DNA of 40,571 nucleotides from Clostridia bacterium (GCA_017621415.1 JAGATD010000005.1:1-40571), one strand, 5' to 3'. Shown: positions 1 to 7,317, counted from the stretch's first letter. A program made the numbers and translations. Notes: generated by a model not told the origin, from the sequence alone.

Positions 1-21
1 CTAAAAAATTATAACCTAAAC

Positions 22-37
22 CCTCGGTTTCCCGAGG
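22..37 (-). other. leader hairpin at left edge
   Basis: Read on the minus strand this is CCTCGG-GAAA-CCGAGG, a 6-bp GC-rich stem closed by a GNRA-type tetraloop. It lies about 160 nt downstream of the strong minus-strand promoter at 198-226. A short T run follows 12 nt later (the plus-strand A run at 3-8), so it could be a weak terminator. A processing or antitermination structure in an rRNA leader fits the context better. Confidence 0.4.
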
Positions 38-145
38 ACCTAAATCCTTTTTTCAGAGCTATTTAAATCTAGCTTTTCTCTTACTTTTGAGTTATACTCA
101 TGTGTTTGACAAGATTGCACAATTAGTGCTTAAATCTTTGCTTGT

Positions 146-168
146 GTTGTTCAATTTTCAATGATCAA
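146..168 (-). promoter_or_regulatory. boxA-like antitermination element in a putative rrn leader
   Basis: On the minus strand the sequence contains TGATCATTGAAAATTGAAC. This resembles the Firmicutes rRNA-leader boxA region, recalled as TGTTCTTTGAAAACTGAAC in Bacillus-type leaders. It starts about 30 nt downstream of the -10 element at 198-203, the place expected for Nus-factor loading. The rRNA gene itself would lie beyond the left edge and is not visible, so assignment to an rRNA operon is inference. Confidence 0.5.
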
Positions 169-197
169 TTCGCTGTCCCTCGCGAGTCAGCTTGTCT

Positions 198-226
198 ATT
201 ATACAACAAAACTCCAATCTTGTCAA
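198..226 (-). promoter_or_regulatory. strong sigma-A promoter, probably of an rRNA operon
   Basis: The minus strand shows a perfect TTGACA (-35, 221-226), a 17-nt spacer and a perfect TATAAT (-10, 198-203). Directly upstream of the -35 lie phased A and T runs (227-262), the composition of an UP element. Full consensus plus UP element plus a downstream boxA-like leader is the pattern of rRNA promoters. No open frame with a ribosome site follows before the window edge, which also favours a stable RNA. Confidence 0.7.
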
Positions 227-367
227 GAGGTTTTTTTATTTTTTTTGAAAAAAATTCAGTTTTTATGTTTTTGGCATATTTCAACTAATAATTGTCCAAT
301 ATTTTGTGCATATCCTACAATTAACAATTTTATCCAACAATCTTAAAACTTTATTCATCAAATGCTC

Positions 368-396
368 TTGACAATCGTAGCTTAGGGTGCTATAAT
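368..396 (+). promoter_or_regulatory. sigma-A promoter of htpG
   Basis: TTGACA at 368-373, a 17-nt spacer and TATAAT at 391-396 form a full-consensus housekeeping promoter. Transcription would start within the CIRCE operator at 401-427, so a bound repressor would block initiation directly. The promoter diverges from the one at 198-226, with an AT-rich stretch of about 140 bp between them that holds no gene. Confidence 0.85.
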
Positions 397-400
397 ACTT

Positions 401-427
401 TTAGCACTCTAGAGATATGAGTGCTAA
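401..427 (+). promoter_or_regulatory. CIRCE operator (HrcA-binding site)
   Basis: The site reads TTAGCACTC, nine bases, GAGTGCTAA: a perfect match to the CIRCE inverted repeat bound by the heat-shock repressor HrcA. It begins 4 bp after the -10 of the htpG promoter and becomes part of the 5' untranslated RNA. CIRCE normally controls groESL and hrcA-grpE-dnaK-dnaJ. Its presence here puts htpG in the HrcA regulon of this organism, unlike Bacillus subtilis, where htpG is controlled otherwise. Confidence 0.95.
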
Positions 428-467
428 AGCTTGTTTTTACATAACGAAAGGCGGTTATATAATTATA

Positions 468-2351
468 ATGAAGAAAAAACAATTTAAAACCGAATCAAAA
501 AAGCTCCTTGATATGATGATAAACTCTATCTACACACATAGAGAAATCTTTTTAAGAGAGCTTATCTCTAACGCAAGCGATGCGATAGACAAGCTCTATT
601 TCCGCTCGCTCACCGATTCATCGGTAGCTATCAGCAAGGGGGATTATGCAATAAATCTCTCCGCTGACAAAACCGCGCGAACTATTACAATCTCCGACAA
701 CGGATGCGGAATGACAAAGGACGAGCTTGAGAACAATCTTGGAACTATTGCAAAAAGCGGCTCGTTTGACTTTAAGAAGGAAAACGAGAGCACCGAGGAT
801 GTTGACGTTATCGGTCAGTTTGGTGTTGGATTTTACTCCTCGTTTATGGTTGCTAAGAAAATCACAGTACGCTCTAAGGTGTATGGTGAAGACATGGCAC
901 ATATATGGGAATCCGAGGGCGCTGACGGCTACACAATAGAGGAATGTGACAAATCGACCTTTGGAACAGAGATAACATTATATATTAAGGAAGATACCGA
1001 GGAAGAAAAATATTCGGAATTCCTTGACGAATACCGAATCCGCGCGCTTGTTAAAAAGTATTCCGACTATATTCGCTATCCTATAAAGATGCCTGTAACC
1101 AAGCAGCGCTTAAAGGAAAACTCCGACAAGGATTACGAGAGCTATACCGAAATTGAAACACTTAATAGCATGGTTCCTCTTTGGAAAAAGCCCGCGGGTG
1201 AGGTTTCGGCTGAAGAATACAAAAACTTCTATACCGAGAAATTCTATGATTACGAGGCTCCCGCAAGAGTAATTACACAAAAGTCCGAGGGTACAGCAAC
1301 CTACTCTGCCCTGCTCTTTGTTCCCGCACATGCTCCCTTTGACTATTACACAAAGGAGTTCGAAAAGGGACTTGAGCTTTATTCATCGGGTGTTATGATA
1401 ATGGAAAGATGCGCCGACCTTTTGCCTGATTACTTCAGCTTTGTAAGAGGTGTTGTAGACTCTGCCGACCTTTCGCTTAACATTTCAAGAGAAATACTTC
1501 AGCACGACAGACAGCTTAAGGTTATGGCAAAGGCAATTGAGAAAAAGATTAAATCCGAGCTTTCAAAGATGATGTCCGAGGACAGAGAAAAGTACGAGAA
1601 GTTCTTTGATTCATTTGGAATTCAGCTGAAATACGGAATTTATTCCGACTACGGTATGCACAAGGATGTTCTTGAGGACCTCTTGCTCTTCAAGTCCTCA
1701 AACGATAAAAAATATGTTTCTCTCAAGGAATATGCCGATGCTATGAAAGAGGAGCAAACCGCAATTTACTATGCTGCGGGTGAGAGCATTGAGAAAATTG
1801 AAATGCTGCCACAGCTTGAGGCGGTAAAGGCTAAGGGCTATGAGGTTCTTTATCTGACAGACGATGTTGACGAATTTGCTTTAAAGATGCTTGGCAAATA
1901 TGCCGACAAGGAGTTTAAGAATGTTACCGCAGAGGCTGCCGACCTCTCAACCGATGAGGAAAAGGAAAAGGCAAAGACCGAAAACAGCTCCTCCGAGGAA
2001 ATGCTTAATGCTATGAAAGAGGCTATCGGCAAGGTTTTAGCCGTAAGATTTACCACCGCTTTGGCAAAGCACCCCGTTTGTCTCACCTCAGAGGGCGAGC
2101 TCTCGGTTGAAATGGAAAAGGTTTTAAAGAAGATGCCGGGCGCTGACGGAAATCTCCCCAAGGCAAATGTAGCGCTTGAAATCAACCTTAACCACCCTAT
2201 TGCCGAAAAAATTAAGTCTCTATACGAAACAGATAAAGAAATGCTTAGCAAATACGCAAAAATTCTTTACAACGAGGCATGCCTTATCGGCGGTATATCC
2301 CTCGAGAACCCCGGTGAGCTCTGTGAGCTTATCTCAGAACTTATGGTTTAA
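468..2351 (+). CDS. htpG: chaperone HtpG (Hsp90 family)
   Basis: This is a complete bacterial Hsp90, 627 residues, close to the family's usual 620-odd. It is a cytosolic ATP-dependent dimeric chaperone. The N-terminal GHKL ATPase shows the helix RELISNASDAIDKL with its catalytic Glu and Asn, the motif DNGCGM, and the lid motif GQFGVGFYSSFMVA. Middle and C-terminal dimerisation domains follow without gaps. The ATG at 468 is chosen because an AAAGGCGG ribosome site lies upstream at 448-454 and because the in-frame ATG at 417 falls inside the CIRCE operator, before any plausible ribosome site. The gene is monocistronic: its own promoter precedes it and a strong hairpin terminator follows the stop codon. 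Confidence 0.97.
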   Translation: MKKKQFKTESKKLLDMMINSIYTHREIFLRELISNASDAIDKLYFRSLTDSSVAISKGDYAINLSADKTARTITISDNGCGMTKDELENNLGTIAKSGSFDFKKENESTEDVDVIGQFGVGFYSSFMVAKKITVRSKVYGEDMAHIWESEGADGYTIEECDKSTFGTEITLYIKEDTEEEKYSEFLDEYRIRALVKKYSDYIRYPIKMPVTKQRLKENSDKDYESYTEIETLNSMVPLWKKPAGEVSAEEYKNFYTEKFYDYEAPARVITQKSEGTATYSALLFVPAHAPFDYYTKEFEKGLELYSSGVMIMERCADLLPDYFSFVRGVVDSADLSLNISREILQHDRQLKVMAKAIEKKIKSELSKMMSEDREKYEKFFDSFGIQLKYGIYSDYGMHKDVLEDLLLFKSSNDKKYVSLKEYADAMKEEQTAIYYAAGESIEKIEMLPQLEAVKAKGYEVLYLTDDVDEFALKMLGKYADKEFKNVTAEAADLSTDEEKEKAKTENSSSEEMLNAMKEAIGKVLAVRFTTALAKHPVCLTSEGELSVEMEKVLKKMPGADGNLPKANVALEINLNHPIAEKIKSLYETDKEMLSKYAKILYNEACLIGGISLENPGELCELISELMV

Positions 2352-2361
2352 TAATAAGAAA

Positions 2362-2394
2362 AAGAAGTCCACGAATCTCGAGGACTTCTTTTTT
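2362..2394. terminator. bidirectional terminator between htpG and the XRE gene
   Basis: AAGAAGTCC (2362-2370) pairs with GGACTTCTT (2382-2390) around an 11-nt loop. A T run follows on the plus strand and another on the minus strand, so the hairpin can end both htpG and the convergent XRE gene. Confidence 0.9.
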
Positions 2395-2411
2395 AACAAT
2401 CTATAATACTG

Positions 2412-2639
2412 TTAGGACTCGGAATGTTTAGCAACATCAACGAGTCCAAGCAAATAATCTACCGATGTACCATAATATTTTGCAAGCTTTATGTATTTGT
2501 CAACGCCCATCATTTGAACACCTGTTTCCCACTTGCTCACCTGTTGTCTCGTCGTGTCCAAAGCTTTAGCTATATCTGTTTGTGAAAGACCTTTTGCCTC
2601 TCTCATATCCTTAAGTCTTTTATAATTACAATAATCCAT
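2412..2639 (-). CDS. XRE-family transcriptional regulator
   Basis: This 75-residue protein is essentially one Cro/CI-type helix-turn-helix domain. The segment LSQTDIAKALDTTRQQVSKWE carries the two HTH helices, and the tail YYGTSVDYLLGLVD is the usual end of such small repressors. The start at 2639 is chosen because AAGGAGAG lies 6-13 nt upstream; an in-frame ATG further up at 2735 lies inside the operator region and lacks a ribosome site. A minus-strand TATAAT at 2658-2663 is the likely -10, with no clear -35. It is divergent from the gene at 2763, and the palindrome between them is its probable binding site. Its actual target range is inferred, not shown. Confidence 0.88.
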   Translation of the reverse strand: MDYCNYKRLKDMREAKGLSQTDIAKALDTTRQQVSKWETGVQMMGVDKYIKLAKYYGTSVDYLLGLVDVAKHSES

Positions 2640-2694
2640 ATTACTCTCCTTTTTTATATTATAGCATATTTTTTTTATTTTTTTACCAATGTAC

Positions 2695-2744
2695 TTGACA
2701 AGCACCTTATAAGGTGCTAAAATTATATATGTCACCTTATAAGA
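2695..2744 (+). promoter_or_regulatory. promoter with palindromic operator for the 2763 gene
   Basis: TTGACA (2695-2700), 17 nt and TAAAAT (2718-2723) form a sigma-A promoter. The spacer is filled by the perfect 18-bp palindrome AGCACCTTATAAGGTGCT (2701-2718). A second, partial copy, CACCTTATAAG followed by ACG, lies at 2733-2745, just downstream of the start site. Two tandem operators over a promoter suggest repression by the divergent XRE protein; that link is inference. Confidence 0.8.
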
Positions 2745-2762
2745 CGATTTTGGGAGGTTGAA

Positions 2763-3032
2763 ATGAAAAAAATATTAGGCGAACTGTGGGATTTGTATTT
2801 CGAGTCCACAACAAATACTCGAAGCGATGAAGAACAAAAAATTCTTGATACGCTTATTGAACAAGAAGAGCTTCTGAACAAAAATTTATGTAACGAAATG
2901 AAAGAAGCCTTAAAAATATATGACAATTGTCTAAACGATTTATGGCATATCGGTGAGAAAAAAGCTTTTGTTGCAGGGATAAAATTTGCAACAAAATATA
3001 TGATTGAGATGACTCAAAAAGACAATTTTTAA
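2763..3032 (+). CDS. small helical protein, DUF6809-like
   Basis: An 89-residue acidic protein with no signal peptide, membrane segment or cysteine cluster; it is predicted helical throughout. A charged, coiled-coil-like centre (about residues 20-55) leads to a C-terminal segment ending AFVAGIKFATKYMIEM. The N-terminal pattern and this C-terminal segment recall DUF6809 proteins, which often sit beside XRE regulators in Clostridia; the assignment is from memory and tentative. The ATG at 2763 follows a GGGAGG ribosome site. Its only promoter carries the two operators, so it is the likely regulated partner of the XRE gene. Function unknown. A toxin-antitoxin or phage-remnant role is possible but nothing in the sequence proves it. 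Confidence 0.75.
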   Translation: MKKILGELWDLYFESTTNTRSDEEQKILDTLIEQEELLNKNLCNEMKEALKIYDNCLNDLWHIGEKKAFVAGIKFATKYMIEMTQKDNF

Positions 3033-3051
3033 TTTAAAGCAAACACAACTA

Positions 3052-3080
3052 TTGATTTCAAACATTAGAAGTGTTATAAT
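3052..3080 (+). promoter_or_regulatory. sigma-A promoter of the phosphodiesterase gene
   Basis: TTGATT (3052-3057), a 17-nt spacer and TATAAT (3075-3080) precede the ribosome site AAAGGCGG and the ATG at 3114. No terminator is evident between the 2763 gene and this promoter, so read-through could add to expression. Confidence 0.8.
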
Positions 3081-3113
3081 TTGAGTATCTAATTTCCAAA
3101 GGCGGAGAAAACT

Positions 3114-4418
3114 ATGGCAAAAAAGCACTTAATAGTCGTCAGCGTTGATGCGCTGGTTTATGAGGATTTGGAATATGCGGAGACATTACCGAATTTCAAG
3201 AGAATTCTTGACGGCGGCGCACTTATCAAAAAGGTGAAAACCATATATCCCTCTCTCACCCACCCTGTTCATGCAACTCTAATAACAGGCGCGCCTGCAG
3301 GGAAAACAGGCATTATAAGCAACGAAAAATTCTCCCCGGGAAAACCGGCTCCATGGTACAACCTGCTAGGTGAAATTAAGTGCGACACTCTGCTCCATGC
3401 GGCAAAAAGAAAGGGCCTTACCACGGCAGTTTCCACCTGGCCTGTAACCGCAAAGGGACAGGATGTTGTTGACTACCTTATCCCCGATGTACTTAACGAA
3501 TATACCGCAGGGCGGGAAAACGAAATAATGAATGTTTATCTGGAATACGGCATGTCCGAGTGCCTTTATGACATCGTTGGAGAAGGTATCAAGCGGTTTG
3601 GCTACAAGGATGCCCACCCTACGATAGACGAATTTCAAATATACTGCGCCTCGGAAATTATAAGAAGATACAAGCCCAATCTGTTGCTTACCCACCCATC
3701 GTTTGTGGATAATGCAAGACACCGCACAGGTCTCTTCAGCGAAAGGGTAAAATATGCACTGGAGGAAACCGACCGCTGGCTCGGTATGCTATTTGACGCA
3801 GTCCGAGATGCAGGAATTGAGGATATCTGCGATTTTATAATACTAAGCGACCACGGTCAGCTTGAAATTGTAAGAACTGTTTGCCCTAACGTGTATCTTA
3901 AGGATGCGGGATATATTAAGACAGATGATGACGGAAATCTAAAATTCTTTGATGCTTATATAGCAAGCGGAGGTCACACCGCCCACGTTTATCTCTCACG
4001 TCCAGATGACAAAAAGCTTTATAACGAGGTTTACAGTCTGCTGTCGAGACTGGCGGAGGACAAGCTCTACGGCTTTGAAAGAGTATTTAAGACGGAAGAG
4101 GTAAAAGAGCTTTACGGCTTATCCGGCGATTTCTCGTTTGTTCTTGAATCTGACGGATACACAAGCTTTAGCGAGGAATGCGCTCGCCCGATAGTGCGAC
4201 CTCTTGACACAAGCGATTACAGAACCGGACGCGCAACCCACGGGCATCTGCCTGAAAAGGGACCACAGCCCACATTTATCGGGTACGGTCCGTCATTTAA
4301 GGCAGGCACTGTTCTGGAAAGCGGAAACATTCTTAACCATGCCCCCACTATTGCTGAAATTCTCGGCATTGAGCTAAAAGACGCAGAGGGTAAGGCCGCC
4401 AAGGAAATATTGAATTAA
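3114..4418 (+). CDS. type I phosphodiesterase/nucleotide pyrophosphatase-like enzyme (alkaline phosphatase superfamily)
   Basis: A 434-residue two-metal phosphoesterase. The first metal Asp is in VVSVDAL (residue 12), the probable Thr nucleophile is Thr49 in YPSLTHPVHATLITG, the second-site residues are in THPSFVDNARHRTG, the Asp-His pair is in ILSDHGQ, and further His ligands are in SGGHTAHVYL and ATHGHLPEKG. This order is that of the NPP/ectonucleotide pyrophosphatase family (PF01663), which hydrolyses phosphodiester or pyrophosphate bonds. There is no signal peptide or membrane anchor, so the enzyme is probably cytoplasmic, unlike the mammalian relatives. The natural substrate cannot be told from sequence. 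The gene stands alone between its own promoter and a bidirectional terminator. Confidence 0.87.
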   Translation: MAKKHLIVVSVDALVYEDLEYAETLPNFKRILDGGALIKKVKTIYPSLTHPVHATLITGAPAGKTGIISNEKFSPGKPAPWYNLLGEIKCDTLLHAAKRKGLTTAVSTWPVTAKGQDVVDYLIPDVLNEYTAGRENEIMNVYLEYGMSECLYDIVGEGIKRFGYKDAHPTIDEFQIYCASEIIRRYKPNLLLTHPSFVDNARHRTGLFSERVKYALEETDRWLGMLFDAVRDAGIEDICDFIILSDHGQLEIVRTVCPNVYLKDAGYIKTDDDGNLKFFDAYIASGGHTAHVYLSRPDDKKLYNEVYSLLSRLAEDKLYGFERVFKTEEVKELYGLSGDFSFVLESDGYTSFSEECARPIVRPLDTSDYRTGRATHGHLPEKGPQPTFIGYGPSFKAGTVLESGNILNHAPTIAEILGIELKDAEGKAAKEILN

Positions 4419-4431
4419 TTATTACTAAAGC

Positions 4432-4473
4432 AAACCGAGTCATTAAGGTGAATTTGCCCTAACGACTCGGTTT
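4432..4473. terminator. bidirectional terminator
   Basis: AAACCGAGTC (4432-4441) pairs with GACTCGGTTT (4464-4473) around a 22-nt apical region. It sits between convergent genes, the phosphodiesterase and sigG, and can serve both. Confidence 0.88.
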
Positions 4474-4476
4474 ATT

Positions 4477-5253
4477 TTACTCCATATATTTTCTTAGCTT
4501 ATCTATCGCTCCTTTTTCGAGCCTGGAGACCTGAGCTTGCGAAATACCTATTTCAGCGGCTATTTCCATTTGAGTCCTGCCCTTGTAAAAGCGGCGTTCA
4601 ATTATATTCATCTCCCTTGGAGAAAGCTTTTTCATAGCCTCTTTTAGGGATATATTTTCAACCCAGGACTCGTCAGACTCGCTTTCATCGGCAAGCTTGT
4701 CAATAACATACACAGTATCCTCTCCGTCACCGTAAACACTGTCAAAAAGCGACACGGGCTGAGCTATCGCCTCAATTGCCGCACCGACGGAGCGCTCATC
4801 TGTTTCAAGCCTTTTAGCTATCTCGGAAAGGGTTGCCTCCCTTTGCTCAAGGCGAGCTATTTCCTCCTTTGTCTGCAAAGCTCTGTACGCAAGGTCCCTA
4901 ATACCTCGGCTGACTCGTACTGAATTGTTGTCTCTTTGATATCTTCTTACCTCTCCTATAATCATAGGCACAGCATAGGTAGAAAACTTAACATCCAGCT
5001 CAAGGTTAAAATTATCAATAGCCTTAATAAGACCTATAACACCAACCTGAAACAGGTCATCGAGAGTCTCCTGCTTCGGGTTGAATTTTCCGATAACACT
5101 TAGCACAAGCTTAAGATTTCCCATAACAAGCGCATCTCTGGCCTCCTTGTCACCGTCTCTTGCCGCGCGTAAGAGCTCCCTCTTTTCTTCCTCCGAAAAA
5201 GTCACAAGCTTTGCCGTATTTACTCCGCAGATTTCAACCTTATTAATTCGCAT
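4477..5253 (-). CDS. sigG: RNA polymerase sporulation sigma factor SigG
   Basis: This 258-residue sigma-70-family protein begins MRINKVEICGVNTAKL, the distinctive SigG N-terminus. Region 2 follows (NLKLVLSVIGKF, DDLFQVGVIGLIKAIDNF, VKFSTYAVPMIIGEVRRYQRDN), then region 3 (about 125-180) and region 4 with the HTH TQMEIAAEIGISQAQVSRLEKGA. SigG directs late forespore transcription after engulfment, including spore-coat, SASP and germination genes, so the organism is a sporulator. The gene usually follows spoIIGA-sigE, but here the upstream neighbour is an unrelated carbohydrate operon, so it stands alone. A sigma-F-type promoter is present at 5285-5314. The ribosome site (GGGGTAGG) is modest. Confidence 0.97.
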   Translation of the reverse strand: MRINKVEICGVNTAKLVTFSEEEKRELLRAARDGDKEARDALVMGNLKLVLSVIGKFNPKQETLDDLFQVGVIGLIKAIDNFNLELDVKFSTYAVPMIIGEVRRYQRDNNSVRVSRGIRDLAYRALQTKEEIARLEQREATLSEIAKRLETDERSVGAAIEAIAQPVSLFDSVYGDGEDTVYVIDKLADESESDESWVENISLKEAMKKLSPREMNIIERRFYKGRTQMEIAAEIGISQAQVSRLEKGAIDKLRKYME

Positions 5254-5284
5254 ATCCTACCCCAAATAAAGTTTTCTGTGAAGT

Positions 5285-5314
5285 TAGTATAACCTCCCTG
5301 TGTCGAAATTAAAC
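5285..5314 (-). promoter_or_regulatory. sigma-F-type promoter of sigG
   Basis: On the minus strand GTTTA (5310-5314), a 15-nt spacer and GGTTATACTA (5285-5294) closely fit the sigma-F consensus (GYWTA, about 15-16 nt, GGNRANANTW), with one deviation in the -10. It lies 32 bp before the sigG start codon. In Bacillus, sigG is switched on by sigma-F in the forespore, so this match suggests the cascade is conserved. Sigma-G promoters look similar, so autoregulation is also possible. Confidence 0.7.
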
Positions 5315-5346
5315 AGTTTTTAACAGGTTTTATCAAAAAAAGAAAA

Positions 5347-5376
5347 AAAGCGGATCTTGTCTCCAAAATCCGCTTT
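5347..5376 (-). terminator. terminator of the GH88 operon
   Basis: AAAGCGGAT (5347-5355) and ATCCGCTTT (5368-5376) form a 9-bp stem with a 12-nt loop. Read on the minus strand it is followed by a long T-rich tract, as expected for the end of the 5397-7113 operon. Confidence 0.92.
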
Positions 5377-5396
5377 GCAGTAAACAAACATTTACA

Positions 5397-6545
5397 TTAC
5401 CAATACTTTTTCCAATCAGGTCTCAGCTTGCGCATAAGGGCTTCAAGATAGAAGTAGTCGCCCCAGATGCAGCACTCATCGATTCCGAGCTTACCTGCGT
5501 AATAGTATGTTCCGTGCTTGATAAGACCCTCGCACTCGGGGTCGGGTGTGGATGCGCAATCTGTAACAAGTGCATAGAGCATATCCTCGGCAGCCTCGGC
5601 ATACTTTGCCTTTTTACTTTCATCGATAGGCATATTCTTTACTGCCTCAAGAAGTCCACATACCGCAATTGCGTTAGCAGATGAATCTCTGGGCTCACCG
5701 CCGTCGGTAAAGCAAAGGTCCCAATAAGCAACCTTGTCTGTTGGGAGTCTGTCAATAAAGTAATCTGCGATAGTGTAATACTTATCGAAGATTTCGGCAT
5801 TCTTCATATAAGAATATGTGAACGGAATGGCTGTAACACCCCATGACTGACCGCGAGACCAACAGCTGCTTGCGTTAAGGCCCTGCTTTGTACCGCCGCC
5901 AAGTCTTGCGCCTGTTGCCTGGTCAAAGTAGAAGTTCTGGAATGTTGAGCCGTCGGCTCTCACAACGGTTTCCATAGTGGTTGTGAAGTGAGAGAATGCC
6001 TTTCTTGTAAACTCGGGGTTGCCCGTAACACTGCCCGCCCAGTAAAGGAGATTTATATTCATAAGGCAGTCAATAATAAGGCGGTAAAGATTCTTATCAG
6101 CGCAATCCGCATCGCCTGCAAGCTGAATAAACTGGCCCTTTTCTCTAAAGCGATTTCCAAGCACCTCGGCAGCCTTTATTGCCTTTTCCTTATATCTTTC
6201 TTCACCGGTAACCTTATATGCGGCAACGCAAGAAAGGGTAAAGTTGAAGCCTATGTCATGGTCGCCCATGCCGATCATTTCATCAACCCTCTTGATAAAA
6301 CTCTCAACATGGAGAAGTCCGGCATCAAGATACTTTTTATCCTTAGTATACTCGTAAGCCAAGAAGAGCATACCTGTATAGAAGCAGGTAGTCCAACCGC
6401 CGCGGTTTTCTACCGAGGAATATTTACCGTCCTTGGTGCAAGAGCCGGGGAAAAGCTCACCGTGCTTTTCTATCATAGCGTCAAGCTTGACAAGTGCGCC
6501 CTCAAATGCCGCTTCAAGCTGCTTTTGTGTAAGTTTAGTCTGCAT
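5397..6545 (-). CDS. glycoside hydrolase family 88 (unsaturated glucuronyl hydrolase-like)
   Basis: A 382-residue (alpha/alpha)6-barrel hydrolase. GH88 enzymes hydrate and so cleave the unsaturated uronic acid left at the non-reducing end by polysaccharide lyases. MGDHDIGF and LIIDCLMNINLL carry the two Asp residues that match the catalytic pair known in Bacillus unsaturated glucuronyl hydrolase. SSCWSRGQSWGV and EPRDSSANAIAVCGLLE are typical of the family. There is no signal peptide, so it acts in the cytoplasm on imported di- or oligosaccharides. The start at 6545 follows TTAGGAGA at good spacing; an ATG 14 codons upstream has no ribosome site and lies inside the preceding gene. It is the second gene of an operon, 16 nt after the phosphoribosyltransferase. 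No lyase or sugar transporter is nearby. Confidence 0.92.
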   Translation of the reverse strand: MQTKLTQKQLEAAFEGALVKLDAMIEKHGELFPGSCTKDGKYSSVENRGGWTTCFYTGMLFLAYEYTKDKKYLDAGLLHVESFIKRVDEMIGMGDHDIGFNFTLSCVAAYKVTGEERYKEKAIKAAEVLGNRFREKGQFIQLAGDADCADKNLYRLIIDCLMNINLLYWAGSVTGNPEFTRKAFSHFTTTMETVVRADGSTFQNFYFDQATGARLGGGTKQGLNASSCWSRGQSWGVTAIPFTYSYMKNAEIFDKYYTIADYFIDRLPTDKVAYWDLCFTDGGEPRDSSANAIAVCGLLEAVKNMPIDESKKAKYAEAAEDMLYALVTDCASTPDPECEGLIKHGTYYYAGKLGIDECCIWGDYFYLEALMRKLRPDWKKYW

Positions 6546-6561
6546 TGATTTTCTCCTAAGA

Positions 6562-7113
6562 TTATATTTCATGTCCCTCTTTGTCAAACAGGGGGAGCTT
6601 TTCGAGATAGATTATATCCTCGCGGCAGGTAGCATCGCCCTCGGCAAGTATAGCCATTTTTCCAACTATCTCACCGCCCGACTGCTTTACAAGATTCTCA
6701 AGAGAGAGAAGCGAGCCGCCTGTGCTGATAACGTCATCAACGATAAGCACCTTTTTACCCTTAAGGAACTCAGCGTCATCTCCGTCAAGATAAAGAGTCT
6801 GGGCATTGCTTGTGGTTATAGACTTGGTGTCGCAGGACACAACATTTTTCATATAAAGCTTGACAGACTTTCTCGCCAATATGTATCGATTTCTGCCCGA
6901 AAGACGGCACATAGCGTAAACCAGCGGGATTCCCTTAGATTCTGCGGTAATCATAACATCATGCTCGGGGGCCTTCTTCCAAAGCTCCTTAGCGCAATGC
7001 TCTGTCAATTCAACATCGCCAAAGAGGACAAACGCAGCAATGTTAAGTTCGCCTGTAAGCGGACAAAGAGGAAGCTCTCGCTCAAGGCCCGCAATGTTCA
7101 TTTTGTAAACCAT
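6562..7113 (-). CDS. adenine phosphoribosyltransferase-like protein
   Basis: A 183-residue type I phosphoribosyltransferase. The PRPP-binding loop is VLIVDDVISTGGS (about residues 121-133), preceded by MITAESKGIPLVYAM and the RKSVK segment that resemble adenine phosphoribosyltransferase. Such enzymes join a free purine to PRPP to make a nucleotide. Sequence similarity to true Apt is only moderate and the base specificity is not certain; xanthine or a regulatory role are alternatives. The start at 7113 has AAGGAAGA 11 nt upstream; a second ATG four codons later is less well placed. It is the first gene of an operon with the GH88 enzyme, an unusual functional pairing. Confidence 0.82.
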   Translation of the reverse strand: MVYKMNIAGLERELPLCPLTGELNIAAFVLFGDVELTEHCAKELWKKAPEHDVMITAESKGIPLVYAMCRLSGRNRYILARKSVKLYMKNVVSCDTKSITTSNAQTLYLDGDDAEFLKGKKVLIVDDVISTGGSLLSLENLVKQSGGEIVGKMAILAEGDATCREDIIYLEKLPLFDKEGHEI

Positions 7114-7149
7114 TTTAATAATCTTCCTTTATGTTTTTATGGCAATTTA

Positions 7150-7178
7150 AGTATACAACAATTCGGGCGGCTTTTCAA
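7150..7178 (-). promoter_or_regulatory. promoter of the phosphoribosyltransferase-GH88 operon
   Basis: On the minus strand TTGAAA (7173-7178), 17 nt and TATACT (7150-7155) give a good sigma-A promoter about 35 nt before the start codon. No riboswitch-like structure fits in the short leader. Confidence 0.78.
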
Positions 7179-7256
7179 CCCTTTTTTTGAAATTTAAGGA
7201 ATTTTTGCTATCTTTTTGCGGAATATTTGAATGGCACAACCTCCCAAGATAACACA

Positions 7257-7298
7257 AAAGCGGTTATTCCTTACCAAAAGGCACCGATTAACCGCTTT
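7257..7298 (-). terminator. terminator of the deacetylase-lipoprotein operon
   Basis: AAAGCGGTTA (7257-7266) pairs with TAACCGCTTT (7289-7298). On the minus strand it ends in a short interrupted T tract. It lies 19 nt past the stop codon of the gene at 7318. Confidence 0.82.
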
Positions 7299-7317
7299 AA
7301 TTATATTACTAAATTTC

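Noticed and set aside
161..346. 61-codon open frame on the plus strand
   Set aside because: It lies across the divergent promoter region, has no ribosome site and runs through AT-rich regulatory DNA.
417..467. Upstream ATG extending htpG by 17 codons
   Set aside because: The ATG is inside the CIRCE operator, and a better-placed ribosome site serves the ATG at 468.
2412..3032. Prophage or toxin-antitoxin locus
   Set aside because: Only two small genes with an operator are present; no integrase, att site, toxin fold or other phage gene is near, so the stronger label is not justified.
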